DNA of 64,000 bases from Kribbella solani. GTDB lineage: Bacteria > Actinomycetota > Actinomycetes > Propionibacteriales > Kribbellaceae. The notes below the pieces were generated by a model. It made no database searches and was not told the origin of the DNA. It worked only from the letters and a program-made list of their open reading frames with translations. The stretch's first letter is position 1, and each line of letters begins with the position of its first letter. Both the position numbers and the translations under genes were made by a program. The stretch is taken from positions 1,426,001 through 1,490,000 of the forward strand of contig NZ_JACHNF010000001.1 in NCBI RefSeq assembly GCF_014205295.1, given 5' to 3'. Below are positions 8,409 through 15,993 of this stretch, piece by piece.

Positions 8409-9446
8409 ATGCGTGCCACCTATCTGTACGGCGCCGGTGACGTCCGCGTGATCGACGTGCCGGACCCGATCGTCAAAGAGCCGACCGACGCGATCGTGCG
8501 GGTCGTACGGGCCTGTGTCTGCGGGTCGGATCTGCACCCGTACCACTCGATGCCCGCGACCCCGGGAGGGACCTCGATCGGGCACGAGTTCGTCGGCATC
8601 GTCGAAGACGCCGGGGCCGAGGTCCGCTCGGTGAAGGCGGGCGACTTCGTGATCGCGCCGTTCGCCTGGTCCGACGGTACGTGCGACTTCTGCCGTGAAG
8701 GTCTGCAGACGTCGTGCCGGCACGGCGGGTTCTGGAACTCGGGCGAGGTTGGCGGCGGGCAGGCCGAGGCCGTCCGGGTGCCGCTCGCTGACGGGACGCT
8801 GGTCGCGGTTCCGGTCGAGGAGAACAGTCCGCTGGTGCCGTCGCTGCTGACCCTGTCCGACGTGTACGGGACCGGGTACCACGCCGCGATCAAGGCGCAC
8901 GTCGGCCCGCGTACGACGGTGACTGTGGTGGGCGATGGTGCGGTCGGCCTGCTTGCGGTTCTGGCCGCGCGGCAGCTCGGTGCGGAGCAGATCATCTTGA
9001 TGGGGCGGCATGCCGCTCGTACTGACCTCGGCCGCGAGTTCGGTGCCTCGGAGGTCGTCGCCGAGCGTGGCGAGGAGGGCATTGCCCGTGTACGTGAGCT
9101 GACCGGCGGTGACGGTACGCACGTCGTACTGGAAGCGGTGGGTCACATGCCCGCGTACGACCAGGCGGTCGGCGTCGTGCGTGCGGGTGGTGTGATCAGC
9201 CGGGTCGGCGTACCGCAGTACGACGATGCGCCGGTCGGGTTTTCGAGCTTGTTCGGCCCGAACATCACGCTCACCGGCGGGCCGGCGCCGGCCCGGGCGT
9301 ACATCGAGACGCTGCTACCTGGCGTACTCGACGGCAGCGTGAACCCGGGCCGGGTCTTCGACCTGGAGCTCCCGCTGGCCGGCATCGCCGACGCCTACCG
9401 CGCGATGGACAACCGCGAGGCACTCAAGGTCATCATCCGCCCCTGA
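8409..9446 (+). CDS. Zinc-dependent medium-chain alcohol dehydrogenase
   Basis: The protein has 345 residues and a GAGGA ribosome-binding site upstream of the ATG. The catalytic zinc ligands Cys38 and His59-Glu60 (GHE) are present, and the NAD(P)-binding GxGxxG is at Gly175-Gly180 (GDGAVG). In the structural zinc lobe Cys92, Cys95 and Cys103 are present, but the usual first cysteine of the four is replaced, as in the subfamily carrying 'SDGTC..C'. It should oxidise an alcohol or sugar alcohol, or reduce an aldehyde, in the cytoplasm. The substrate is not identifiable. It stands alone between a gene remnant and a convergent lipoprotein gene. Confidence 0.9.
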   Translation: MRATYLYGAGDVRVIDVPDPIVKEPTDAIVRVVRACVCGSDLHPYHSMPATPGGTSIGHEFVGIVEDAGAEVRSVKAGDFVIAPFAWSDGTCDFCREGLQTSCRHGGFWNSGEVGGGQAEAVRVPLADGTLVAVPVEENSPLVPSLLTLSDVYGTGYHAAIKAHVGPRTTVTVVGDGAVGLLAVLAARQLGAEQIILMGRHAARTDLGREFGASEVVAERGEEGIARVRELTGGDGTHVVLEAVGHMPAYDQAVGVVRAGGVISRVGVPQYDDAPVGFSSLFGPNITLTGGPAPARAYIETLLPGVLDGSVNPGRVFDLELPLAGIADAYRAMDNREALKVIIRP

Positions 9447-9467
9447 CGTGGACGCCCGGGGCCGCTG

Positions 9468-10265
9468 TCAGGTACCGGAGCGGCTCGCGCCGAGGGTGGC
9501 CTTCGCCTTGTCGGCGGCGGTCGTCATCGCACCTTCGAGGTCCTCCGGCAGGCCGGCAACGACGGTGATGGCCAGCAGCACGTCGTCGATGCCTGTGGTG
9601 GACATCGTGATCTCCAGGCCGTCCATCGACCCGCCACTCGCGCTGAACCGGACCGCGACCGGATCGGTCCCGGCCTTCGGCGCCGACACCTCGCGTACGT
9701 TGATGGTGGACCGCCCTTGACCGGCGATCGTCAGCGTCATCGAGCGGCATCCGGCGATCGCCTTGCGGAACGACTGCTGGAACGCGCCGACCGCCGCCTT
9801 CGACCCGAGCGCGTCCAGGCTTTCGTCGACGAACGGACCCTGCTCGCCGCCGGAGTACGACCGGCCGGCCGACGCCTTGGAGCCGGGCAGCTTGTCGGCG
9901 TTGGTCAGCGCGACCAGCCGCGCGCACTTCGGGTCCTTGGACGAAACCTTCACCCCGGACCCGTCGTCGCCGGCATCGGTGTCGATCGCGAACCCGGCGG
10001 GCAGATCCGTCAACGCGAGTAACGCCTTGGTCAGCTCGGCCGCGGTGCGCGCCGGCACGCTCGGCGCCGCAACCGAAGGACTGGGTGGCGGGGTCGCGAC
10101 GGTAGGAGTCGAAGAGGTGGACGGGGTGCTCGGCGTGGGGGAGGAGCTGCTCGGGGACGCTCCGGCCGCATCGGTAGCTGCCTTGTCCGAACCACCCGAG
10201 CAACCACTGACGACCAGCACCACGGCCGCACCGGCGACGGCAACAGAACGACGAACTCTCGACAT
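9468..10265 (-). CDS. Putative lipoprotein with Ser/Thr/Pro-rich linker and extracellular domain
   Basis: The protein has 265 residues, with ATG at 10265 preceded by GAGGAG. A signal peptide with lipobox 'VVSGC' (Cys near residue 22) is followed by about 50 residues rich in Ser, Thr and Pro, then a folded domain of about 190 residues. Two cysteines, in 'DPKCARL' and 'AGCRSM', may form a disulfide. The domain resembles the small extracellular sensor domains of mycobacterial lipoproteins and PknH, but this is a loose resemblance. It is probably anchored on the outer face of the membrane. The function is unknown. Confidence 0.8.
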   Translation of the reverse strand: MSRVRRSVAVAGAAVVLVVSGCSGGSDKAATDAAGASPSSSSPTPSTPSTSSTPTVATPPPSPSVAAPSVPARTAAELTKALLALTDLPAGFAIDTDAGDDGSGVKVSSKDPKCARLVALTNADKLPGSKASAGRSYSGGEQGPFVDESLDALGSKAAVGAFQQSFRKAIAGCRSMTLTIAGQGRSTINVREVSAPKAGTDPVAVRFSASGGSMDGLEITMSTTGIDDVLLAITVVAGLPEDLEGAMTTAADKAKATLGASRSGT

Positions 10266-10472
10266 CTTGGGCTCCTCAGGTTCTCGGGCAGGTGACAGCA
10301 CATCGCCGACCAGACTTCCCGGCACACCTGAAAGCACCGCCCCGTACGGGTACTTGTCCGGTAAATCGCGGTGCCGCCCACTCGCGTTACAGCAGTCACC
10401 GGATCGTGACCTCCACCCCGGGACGGGTACGCTTCGTGTGCTCCCGGCCCGGCGGAGTAAGGTTTCGGTCTT

Positions 10473-10949
10473 ATGCCTGCTCCTCGTACGCGTCGTCCGC
10501 GCCCGCCCGACATGACCATCCCGAGCGGAGCGCGCTCGGTGTTCACCGACGGTGCCTGTTCGGGCAATCCTGGCCCCGGTGGCTGGGCGTGGGCGCTGTC
10601 GAAGACCGAGTTCGCCTCCGGTCACGAGGCCGTCTCCACGAACCAGCGGATGGAGATCCGCGCCGCCCTGGAGGCCGTCCGCGCCAACGACGGTCCGCTG
10701 CTGGTCGTCTCGGATTCCACGTACGTCGTCAACTGCTTCCGCGACCGCTGGTACGCGGGCTGGCTCGAGCGCGGCTGGACCACGTCCGCGAAGAAGCCGG
10801 TCGCGAACCGGGACCTGTGGGAGCCGCTCGTGGAGCTGGTCACCGTCCGCGGCGACGTCGCCTTCCAATGGGTAAAGGGCCACTCCGGCCACGAAATGAA
10901 CGACTACGTCGACAAACTGGCCGTCGCTGCCTGTACGGGTCTGCGGTGA
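10473..10949 (+). CDS. rnhA: Ribonuclease HI
   Basis: The protein has 158 residues. The motif 'FTDGACSGNPGPGGW' gives catalytic Asp26; the others are Glu61 ('RMEIRAALEA'), Asp81 ('VVSDSTYV') and Asp147 ('YVDKLA'), with His137 in 'KGHSGH'. This is the full DEDD active site of type 1 RNase H, which cleaves RNA in RNA-DNA hybrids. The ATG at 10473 has GGAG about 17 bases upstream; an internal ATG at 10512 would remove a basic 13-residue extension and is a possible alternative. The gene is single and immediately precedes the guanidine riboswitch. Confidence 0.96.
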   Translation: MPAPRTRRPRPPDMTIPSGARSVFTDGACSGNPGPGGWAWALSKTEFASGHEAVSTNQRMEIRAALEAVRANDGPLLVVSDSTYVVNCFRDRWYAGWLERGWTTSAKKPVANRDLWEPLVELVTVRGDVAFQWVKGHSGHEMNDYVDKLAVAACTGLR

Positions 10950-11012
10950 GGATTGTCACCAGCTGAGCGGCTCCGGCTCTCGTACACTGATGGTGGGACC
11001 TGTTGATCGGGT

Positions 11013-11056
11013 CCGCGGACGAGGGAGCCGTACCCGCCCACGACAAGACGGCCACG
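11013..11056 (+). promoter_or_regulatory. Guanidine-III riboswitch (mini-ykkC-III class)
   Basis: The stretch contains the class III core in order: CGGACGAGG, then GCCGTACCCG, then ACAAGACGGC. It closely matches the Thermobifida fusca guanidine-III aptamer as I recall it. GCCGT (11027-11031) can pair with ACGGC (11048-11052) to form the pseudoknot, and GCGG with CCGC to form P1. The aptamer ends just before the AGGTGG ribosome-binding site at 11060-11065 and ATG at 11071, so translational control by guanidinium is expected. The two downstream SMR genes are the known target type of this class. Confidence 0.88.
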
Positions 11057-11070
11057 AATAGGTGGTCGTG

Positions 11071-11385
11071 ATGGCATGGCTGGTGCTTGTCCTGGCCGGC
11101 GTCCTGGAATCGGTCTGGGCGACGGCGTTGTCGGAATCGAAGGGCCTGACGCGTGTACGCCCCGCGGTGCTCTTCGTGGTGTCGCTGGCGCTTTCGATGG
11201 CCGGTCTGGCGTGGGCGATGAAGACGCTGCCCACCGGCACGTCGTACGCGGTCTGGGTCGGCATCGGCGCGACCCTGACCCTGCTCTGGGGTTTCAAAAC
11301 CGGCAAGGACCGGGCCACCTGGACCAAGTCCTTGCTCCTGGTCCTCCTGGTCGGCTCGATCGTCGGCCTCAAGGTGGTGAGCTGA
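11071..11385 (+). CDS. SMR family guanidinium exporter subunit (Gdx/SugE type), first of pair
   Basis: The protein has 104 residues and four predicted membrane helices. The essential central glutamate is Glu13 in 'GVLESVWATAL', the Gdx/SugE-type signature. ATG 11071 is preferred over GTG 11062 because AGGTGG is five bases upstream and the protein then starts with the standard SMR helix. The gene follows a guanidine-III riboswitch, so the substrate is most likely guanidinium, exported in exchange for protons. The adjacent paralogue suggests that the two chains form a heterodimer with fixed opposite orientations, as in other paired SMR systems; that is inference. Confidence 0.93.
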   Translation: MAWLVLVLAGVLESVWATALSESKGLTRVRPAVLFVVSLALSMAGLAWAMKTLPTGTSYAVWVGIGATLTLLWGFKTGKDRATWTKSLLLVLLVGSIVGLKVVS

Positions 11386-11386
11386 C

Positions 11387-11722
11387 ATGCCGTGGATCGT
11401 TCTGCTGATCAGCGCGGTCTTCGAGTCCGTCTGGGCCACCGCCCTGGGCGAATCCGCCGGCCTGACCCACCTGACCCCGACCATCATCTTCTTCGTCGCC
11501 CTGACGATCAGCATGGCCGGCCTCGGTTGGTCCGCCAAGCACATCCCCATCGGCACCGCGTACGCCATCTGGGTGGGCGTAGGCGCCGCGCTGACCGTCC
11601 TGTACGCGACCATCGCCAACCACGAACCCATCTCGGCCCTGAAAGTCCTCTTCCTCACCGGCATCATCGCCGCCGTCATCGGCCTGAAACTGGCCCCCGG
11701 CAAAGCGACCGAAGAAGGCTGA
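11387..11722 (+). CDS. SMR family guanidinium exporter subunit (Gdx/SugE type), second of pair
   Basis: The protein has 111 residues with four membrane helices and Glu13 in 'AVFESVWATAL'. It begins one base after the TGA of the first subunit, so the two are probably translationally coupled and made in equal amounts. The tail is hydrophilic ('GKATEEG'). The pair shares the same core motifs but diverges in loops, as expected for antiparallel heterodimer subunits. Regulation by the upstream riboswitch would cover both genes in one mRNA. No terminator is obvious in the 37 bp that follow. Confidence 0.93.
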   Translation: MPWIVLLISAVFESVWATALGESAGLTHLTPTIIFFVALTISMAGLGWSAKHIPIGTAYAIWVGVGAALTVLYATIANHEPISALKVLFLTGIIAAVIGLKLAPGKATEEG

Positions 11723-11759
11723 TCGTCGTGAAGTAGTTCCGGTATGGACCCTTTGCTCG

Positions 11760-12806
11760 GTGAGAATGGCCGGCATGGCGAAGGTGGAACGCAGGTTTTC
11801 GTGGGGTTGGCTGGTTGTGGTGCTTGCCGTCTTGGTTGCCGGGGGCTACATCTGGTGGTCGCGGCAGGATCACCGGGAACGCGCCGCGCTGGGACGGGTC
11901 GTGCGGGCGGGGGCGTTTACTTCCGGTCAGGTGATCACGGTGATGACGCCGGCGGGCAAGGTGACCGTGCGGGTGGCGGATCGGGTGCGTGAGCTGCCGG
12001 AGGGTGCCGACGTCCGGGCGAGCGACCTGCGGGCGCCCGCGGAGGGCAGCTTCGTCGGGGTCAGGATCGATGCGGCGGAGCTGAGCCGGCCGATCCTGCG
12101 GACCGCGACGGCCACCGAGGTGAAAGTGCCCGAGCTCACTCTCGTTGCCGACGGCCACCGTTATCCGCTCGGCAGCCTGCGCCCGGGCCGGGCGGACTCG
12201 CTCAGCGGCTTGTCCGGCACCAGATCCGGGTACGTCGCCGTGGCGGGGACGAAGGGCCCGGCGCAGCTCGAGGTCGCCTTCGACGGTGAGCGCGGCAGCT
12301 TCGGGCTCTGGGACGGCGGGACCGATCCCGGCCGGTTCGGGAGCTCGGAGGAGCCGCCGTACCCCGCCGACAAGGTGACCTGCGACGAGCCCAGGACGAT
12401 CTCACCGGCGTACGCGCTGCAGGACATGCGGTTGTCCGCCTGCCGCTACGCCAGCGTACGAGCCGCGTACGTCACCGGCCTCGGCTGGGCCGCGCCGGGC
12501 AAGGACTGGCTGGCCGTCGCCGTCGGCCTGAAGCCGAAGGTCGTCGTGGCTCCCGGCAGCGCCGTCTACGGTCCGGTCGGCAGTCCGGTCATGACCTATG
12601 TCTTCGGCGCGAACACGAAACCCACCGCCACCAATTCGCCTCGCGGTGCGACGCCGATCCTGTTCACCGCAATCCCGACCAGCGCCAACCTCACTCTCAC
12701 CGCCAGCGTCCGCTACACCGCGACGCAGGAGGATTGGGCGGCAAAGGCGAACCACAGTCCCAAGTCCCTTGCCATCGCCGCAACCTGGATCCTCCCGGTC
12801 GCCTAG
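11760..12806 (+). CDS. Membrane-anchored protein of unknown function
   Basis: The protein has up to 348 residues. A single N-terminal membrane helix (WGWLVVVLAVLVAGGYIWW, about residues 15-33) is followed by a large domain likely to be outside the cell. There are two conserved-looking cysteines ('KVTCDEP' and 'LSACRYA'). No lipobox or known catalytic motif is seen. The start is uncertain among GTG 11760, ATG 11766 and ATG 11775, because none has a strong ribosome-binding site. It follows the SMR pair by 37 bp, but nothing shows a functional link. The last bases share a CTAG with the stop of the convergent amidohydrolase gene. Confidence 0.7.
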   Translation: MRMAGMAKVERRFSWGWLVVVLAVLVAGGYIWWSRQDHRERAALGRVVRAGAFTSGQVITVMTPAGKVTVRVADRVRELPEGADVRASDLRAPAEGSFVGVRIDAAELSRPILRTATATEVKVPELTLVADGHRYPLGSLRPGRADSLSGLSGTRSGYVAVAGTKGPAQLEVAFDGERGSFGLWDGGTDPGRFGSSEEPPYPADKVTCDEPRTISPAYALQDMRLSACRYASVRAAYVTGLGWAAPGKDWLAVAVGLKPKVVVAPGSAVYGPVGSPVMTYVFGANTKPTATNSPRGATPILFTAIPTSANLTLTASVRYTATQEDWAAKANHSPKSLAIAATWILPVA

Positions 12807-13633
12807 CCCTGGTGGTCAGCCGCCAGCAACCGGCGCAGGTTCGCGCCGTAGATGCCGGTCCGGTCGGCGATCGGCAACGCCCGCAAGGGCGGGAGCGCGA
12901 TGGTCTGTTCGTACGTCATGTGCCCGAGGGCGGGGGAGAAGTCGCTGCCCCAGAGCAGCCGGTCGGCGCCGGCGGCCGCAAGCAGCCAATCCATCCAGGC
13001 CAGGCTCGCCGCCGACGGGTCCTGGTCACCAGGTCGCGCGCAGGCGTAGGTTCCGGACAGCTTGACCCAGCAGGGGTGGTTGAGGACGAGGTCGCGAGTG
13101 GCGGCCAGTCGGTCGGAGTCCGGAGCCGGCGCGACCCCGGGCAGACCGAGGTGGCTGAGCAAGATCCTCGCCCCCGGATGCCTGCCGGCCAGCTCGGCGA
13201 TCGTGGCGTGGGTCGCTGCCGGCGCGTTGATGCTCAGCAGCGCGGAACGCGCACCTGCCAGCGCGAAGATCTGGTTCGCCCAATCCTTCCAGCCGGCTGA
13301 TGCGCATTGGCCGGGATCGACGTACACCGAGATCCCGGCGTATCCACGGTCCAGCAGGGCGGCTGCATGATCCGGGTCCGTGGATTCGTCGACGTACATG
13401 ACGGGGTGGAGCCAATTGCGACCGTCGGCCAGGCCCAAGATGTACGCGTTGTTGCCGGCGAACCTCGCATCACCTTCGTAACCGATGACGAGGGCGTCCT
13501 CGATGCCGTACGTGGTCCGGATGCTCTCGTACTGAGCCAGCTCGCCTTCCGGGTGACGCTGACGCAGCTCGTCGCTGAACGAGTTGGCGAAGAGATGGAT
13601 GTGCGCGTCGGCCAGTCGTAGCGAGGTCACCAT
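12803..13633 (-). CDS. Amidohydrolase family TIM-barrel metal-dependent hydrolase
   Basis: The protein has 276 residues. The metal-binding His-x-His is at His11 and His13 ('DAHIHLF'). Later barrel motifs include 'ILLSHLG' and 'LLWGSDFSP', the latter supplying the late aspartate, as in amidohydrolase 2 (ACMSD/LigJ-like) proteins that hydrolyse or decarboxylate small molecules. It lies 26 bp downstream of the OLD-family gene on the same strand and is probably cotranscribed with it, although the two functions have no obvious link. The substrate is unknown. Confidence 0.85.
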   Translation of the reverse strand: MVTSLRLADAHIHLFANSFSDELRQRHPEGELAQYESIRTTYGIEDALVIGYEGDARFAGNNAYILGLADGRNWLHPVMYVDESTDPDHAAALLDRGYAGISVYVDPGQCASAGWKDWANQIFALAGARSALLSINAPAATHATIAELAGRHPGARILLSHLGLPGVAPAPDSDRLAATRDLVLNHPCWVKLSGTYACARPGDQDPSAASLAWMDWLLAAAGADRLLWGSDFSPALGHMTYEQTIALPPLRALPIADRTGIYGANLRRLLAADHQG

Positions 13634-13659
13634 GAAGACCGCCCGTCGAGTGGAAGCGG

Positions 13660-15213
13660 CTATTTGTAGAGGCCCGCGTGCTTCGACGCGATTGTCTGCA
13701 GTACGTCGATGAGTTCGTGGGCCGACTCCTCGATCTCGGCGCGGGAGAAATCCGGGCCGTGGTACCAGGCGCAGATGTCCGCGATGAGCTCACCCTTCAG
13801 CTCGCCCTGCTCCAGCCAGTCGGCGCCGCGGGATCGGGCCGTCTCGATCGCGGTGACGCGGTCGCTGAAACGGGATGGGTAGTACTGCTCGATGGCCGGC
13901 TGCTCGAACGTGATGAAACGATCCGGCGGCCACCGGGTGAAGGTCGTGGCCAGCTTGGTGGCCGCCCGCTGTCCTGACTGGTCGCCGTCGACGAGTACCC
14001 AGGCGCGCGGCTCCGGCTCCGGGTCGTCCGACTTCTGGACGAACAGCATGAAGCGGCGCAGATCCTCGAACGTCCGCTGTACTTTGCCGGTTCCGCCGGC
14101 GGCGAGTACGCGGAAGCCGGCCAGCTTGGGCACGAACTCCGGGATCAGGATCTCGCGGAAGAACCGTTCGGCCGTACTCTCCTCGAAGATCAGCCAGCCG
14201 ACCGGCGCGCTGACGTCGTACCCGAGGTCGGCGAGTGCTTCGCGGCGTTCGATGGCGCTGCCGAGCCGCGTGTACGTGGTGGTCGGCACGCCGTCGGCGG
14301 ACGGGGCCTGCGTGGTCCGGTAGATGACCGCGTCGGTCGCGGAGCCGAGCGTTCGGAGGACGACATCGCTGTGCGTCGAGACCACGACCTGGTACCCGTG
14401 GTCGGTGACGGCCTCCAGGATCACGTTGAGGAGTTCGTGCAGCGCTTCGGGGTGCAGGTCGTTCTCGGGCTCTTCGAGCAGCAGGACGCGGCGGCCGGGG
14501 CTGGCGAGTTCGGCGAGGATGGTGATGACGCCACTCACGCCTTCGCCCATGCGGTCCAGCGAGACACCCTGGTACTGATTGAGCTGGAACCCGGGTTGCT
14601 GGCCGTTGTCGGTCGCGTACGTACCGATGGACGCGCCGTCACCGAGCACCCGCTTGACGAGCTGACGAAATCGCTGGCCTGCGGCGTGCTCGCCGGACAG
14701 CGAGCTGATCAAGGCGGTCAGATCGTGATCGGTCACCGCAACACTTCTCGAACGGGCCGCGTCGACGCTGGAGTCATACGCGCTCACCTTGCGGCGGGAG
14801 AAGACCGGTACAAACAGATGATTCGGACGCGCAGAAGGCATTGCAGCGGCTTGAGTGGCAGCTCGGCCATTGTTCCAGACAAGAAGACTGCTGACACTCT
14901 GCGCCGCCTCGACCTTGAACGCCAGATCGGCCGGTACGGTTCCCTGACGGCCCTGGCTGCGGTAGTAGGCATCCAGCACGGGCGGGGCGTACGGGGCTGC
15001 CACTTCCATGACAACTTTGGACGATTGATAGCTGAGCAGTCGGCGGTCCCCCGTGGAGAATCGTGCACCGCCCTGCGCCAAGTACATTGCTCTGAGCAGG
15101 GCTGACTTGCCGGAGTTGTTGCGGCCGATCAGTACCGTGACCGGGCCGAGTTGCAGTGGGCCGGAGGTGTCGATGGAGCGGTACGCGTCGACGCTGACCG
15201 ACTTGATGATCAC
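13660..15213 (-). CDS. OLD-family ATPase with C-terminal TOPRIM nuclease domain
   Basis: The protein has 517 residues; the GTG start at 15213 has a GGGAG upstream. An ABC/SMC-type ATPase head carries Walker A 'GRNNSGKS' (residues 30-37), signature 'GEGVSG' (223-228), Walker B 'LLLEEPE' ending near Glu250, and an H-loop 'STHS' (His281). A TOPRIM-like half follows, with acidic residues Glu344-Glu345 ('FEEST') and Asp409-x-Asp411 ('LVDGDQSG'). OLD proteins cleave DNA and several act in phage defence (P2 Old, Gabija GajA). No UvrD-like helicase partner is present; the neighbours are a methyltransferase and an amidohydrolase. A defence role is possible but not shown. Confidence 0.9.
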   Translation of the reverse strand: MIIKSVSVDAYRSIDTSGPLQLGPVTVLIGRNNSGKSALLRAMYLAQGGARFSTGDRRLLSYQSSKVVMEVAAPYAPPVLDAYYRSQGRQGTVPADLAFKVEAAQSVSSLLVWNNGRAATQAAAMPSARPNHLFVPVFSRRKVSAYDSSVDAARSRSVAVTDHDLTALISSLSGEHAAGQRFRQLVKRVLGDGASIGTYATDNGQQPGFQLNQYQGVSLDRMGEGVSGVITILAELASPGRRVLLLEEPENDLHPEALHELLNVILEAVTDHGYQVVVSTHSDVVLRTLGSATDAVIYRTTQAPSADGVPTTTYTRLGSAIERREALADLGYDVSAPVGWLIFEESTAERFFREILIPEFVPKLAGFRVLAAGGTGKVQRTFEDLRRFMLFVQKSDDPEPEPRAWVLVDGDQSGQRAATKLATTFTRWPPDRFITFEQPAIEQYYPSRFSDRVTAIETARSRGADWLEQGELKGELIADICAWYHGPDFSRAEIEESAHELIDVLQTIASKHAGLYK

Positions 15214-15244
15214 TGACGGGCTCCCGGTCGGAGGGCGGATCGTG

Positions 15245-15931
15245 TCATTCGGGTTTGGTCCAGGCGATCGTGTGGCGGAAGCCGAGCCGGTGCCGCATCT
15301 CGGCGCCCGGCATCACGTCGTCGACGAGCCCGCGCAGTTCGTCGAAGGACTGCGCCGGGTCCTGGACGGGGAAGGGCGGCGGCTGTTTGCCCGCCGGGCT
15401 CGGCCAGGGGTGTTTGACGTACCCGATGACGGGGTTGGTCACCGCCGACGCGAGGTCCCAGGCGTGATCGCGGAGGTTCCGCGGCGTCGCGAGGCCGACG
15501 GCGAGGAACTTGCCGCCCGGGGCGAGCAACCCGCGTACCTCCCGCAAGGCCTTCGTGACGTCGAGGTGGTGCAGCACCGCGATCATCGTCACGAGGTCGA
15601 ACGGGGCGCCTGGGCTCGCGGTCCAGTCGACGGACTCGACGGCGACGTTGGCCAGGCCGCTGCAACGTCGCGCGGCCTCTTCGCGCATGGTCGCGTCGGC
15701 GTCGGCGCCGTGGACGCTCGCGAAGTGTGGCGCGAGCGAGGCCAGCAGTTCGCCGCGCCCGCACCCGACGTCGAGCGCCGACTGCCGTCGCTCGGGGAGG
15801 TTCGCGAGAATCCAGCTGTGGAAGTGATCGTTGTGACTCCACGGGTGCCGCGCGTTCAGGCTCTCCATCGTCGCGAGCACGGTCCCGTTGGCGAACGTCG
15901 CCGCCCATCGTCGTAAGGCCATGCCGGCCAT
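15245..15931 (-). CDS. Class I SAM-dependent methyltransferase
   Basis: The protein has 228 residues. The SAM-binding motif I 'LDVGCGRGE' is at residues 53-61, with an acidic motif II region ('HGADAD'), and 'LLAPGGKFLAVG' follows as post-motif III. The pattern is that of UbiE/small-molecule methyltransferases. No DPPY/NPPY motif of DNA amino-methyltransferases is seen, so a role as a modification enzyme for the OLD nuclease is unlikely on this evidence. It ends 31 bp before the OLD gene on the same strand and probably heads that operon. ATG 15922 is an alternative start. Confidence 0.88.
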   Translation of the reverse strand: MAGMALRRWAATFANGTVLATMESLNARHPWSHNDHFHSWILANLPERRQSALDVGCGRGELLASLAPHFASVHGADADATMREEAARRCSGLANVAVESVDWTASPGAPFDLVTMIAVLHHLDVTKALREVRGLLAPGGKFLAVGLATPRNLRDHAWDLASAVTNPVIGYVKHPWPSPAGKQPPPFPVQDPAQSFDELRGLVDDVMPGAEMRHRLGFRHTIAWTKPE

Positions 15932-15951
15932 TCTGCCCTGCTGGTGACGGC

Positions 15952-15966
15952 GTAGGTTACTAACCT
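15952..15966. promoter_or_regulatory. Candidate ROK operator, site 1
   Basis: GTAGGTTACTAACCT contains the perfect inverted repeat AGGTTA-C-TAACCT at 15954-15966. It lies 27 bp before the ROK regulator start and 20 bp before the divergent methyltransferase start. The half-site GTAGGTT recurs upstream of the second ROK gene, supporting a role as ROK binding site. Confidence 0.55.
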
Positions 15967-15993
15967 GATGTAAGAAATGCGGGAGGGAGCCGG

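Noticed and set aside
13660..15213. Gabija defence system
   Set aside because: The OLD-like protein is present, but there is no GajB-type UvrD helicase gene on either side.
13660..15931. Restriction-modification system (methyltransferase plus OLD nuclease)
   Set aside because: The methyltransferase has small-molecule type motifs and no DNA methyltransferase catalytic motif, so an R-M reading is not supported.
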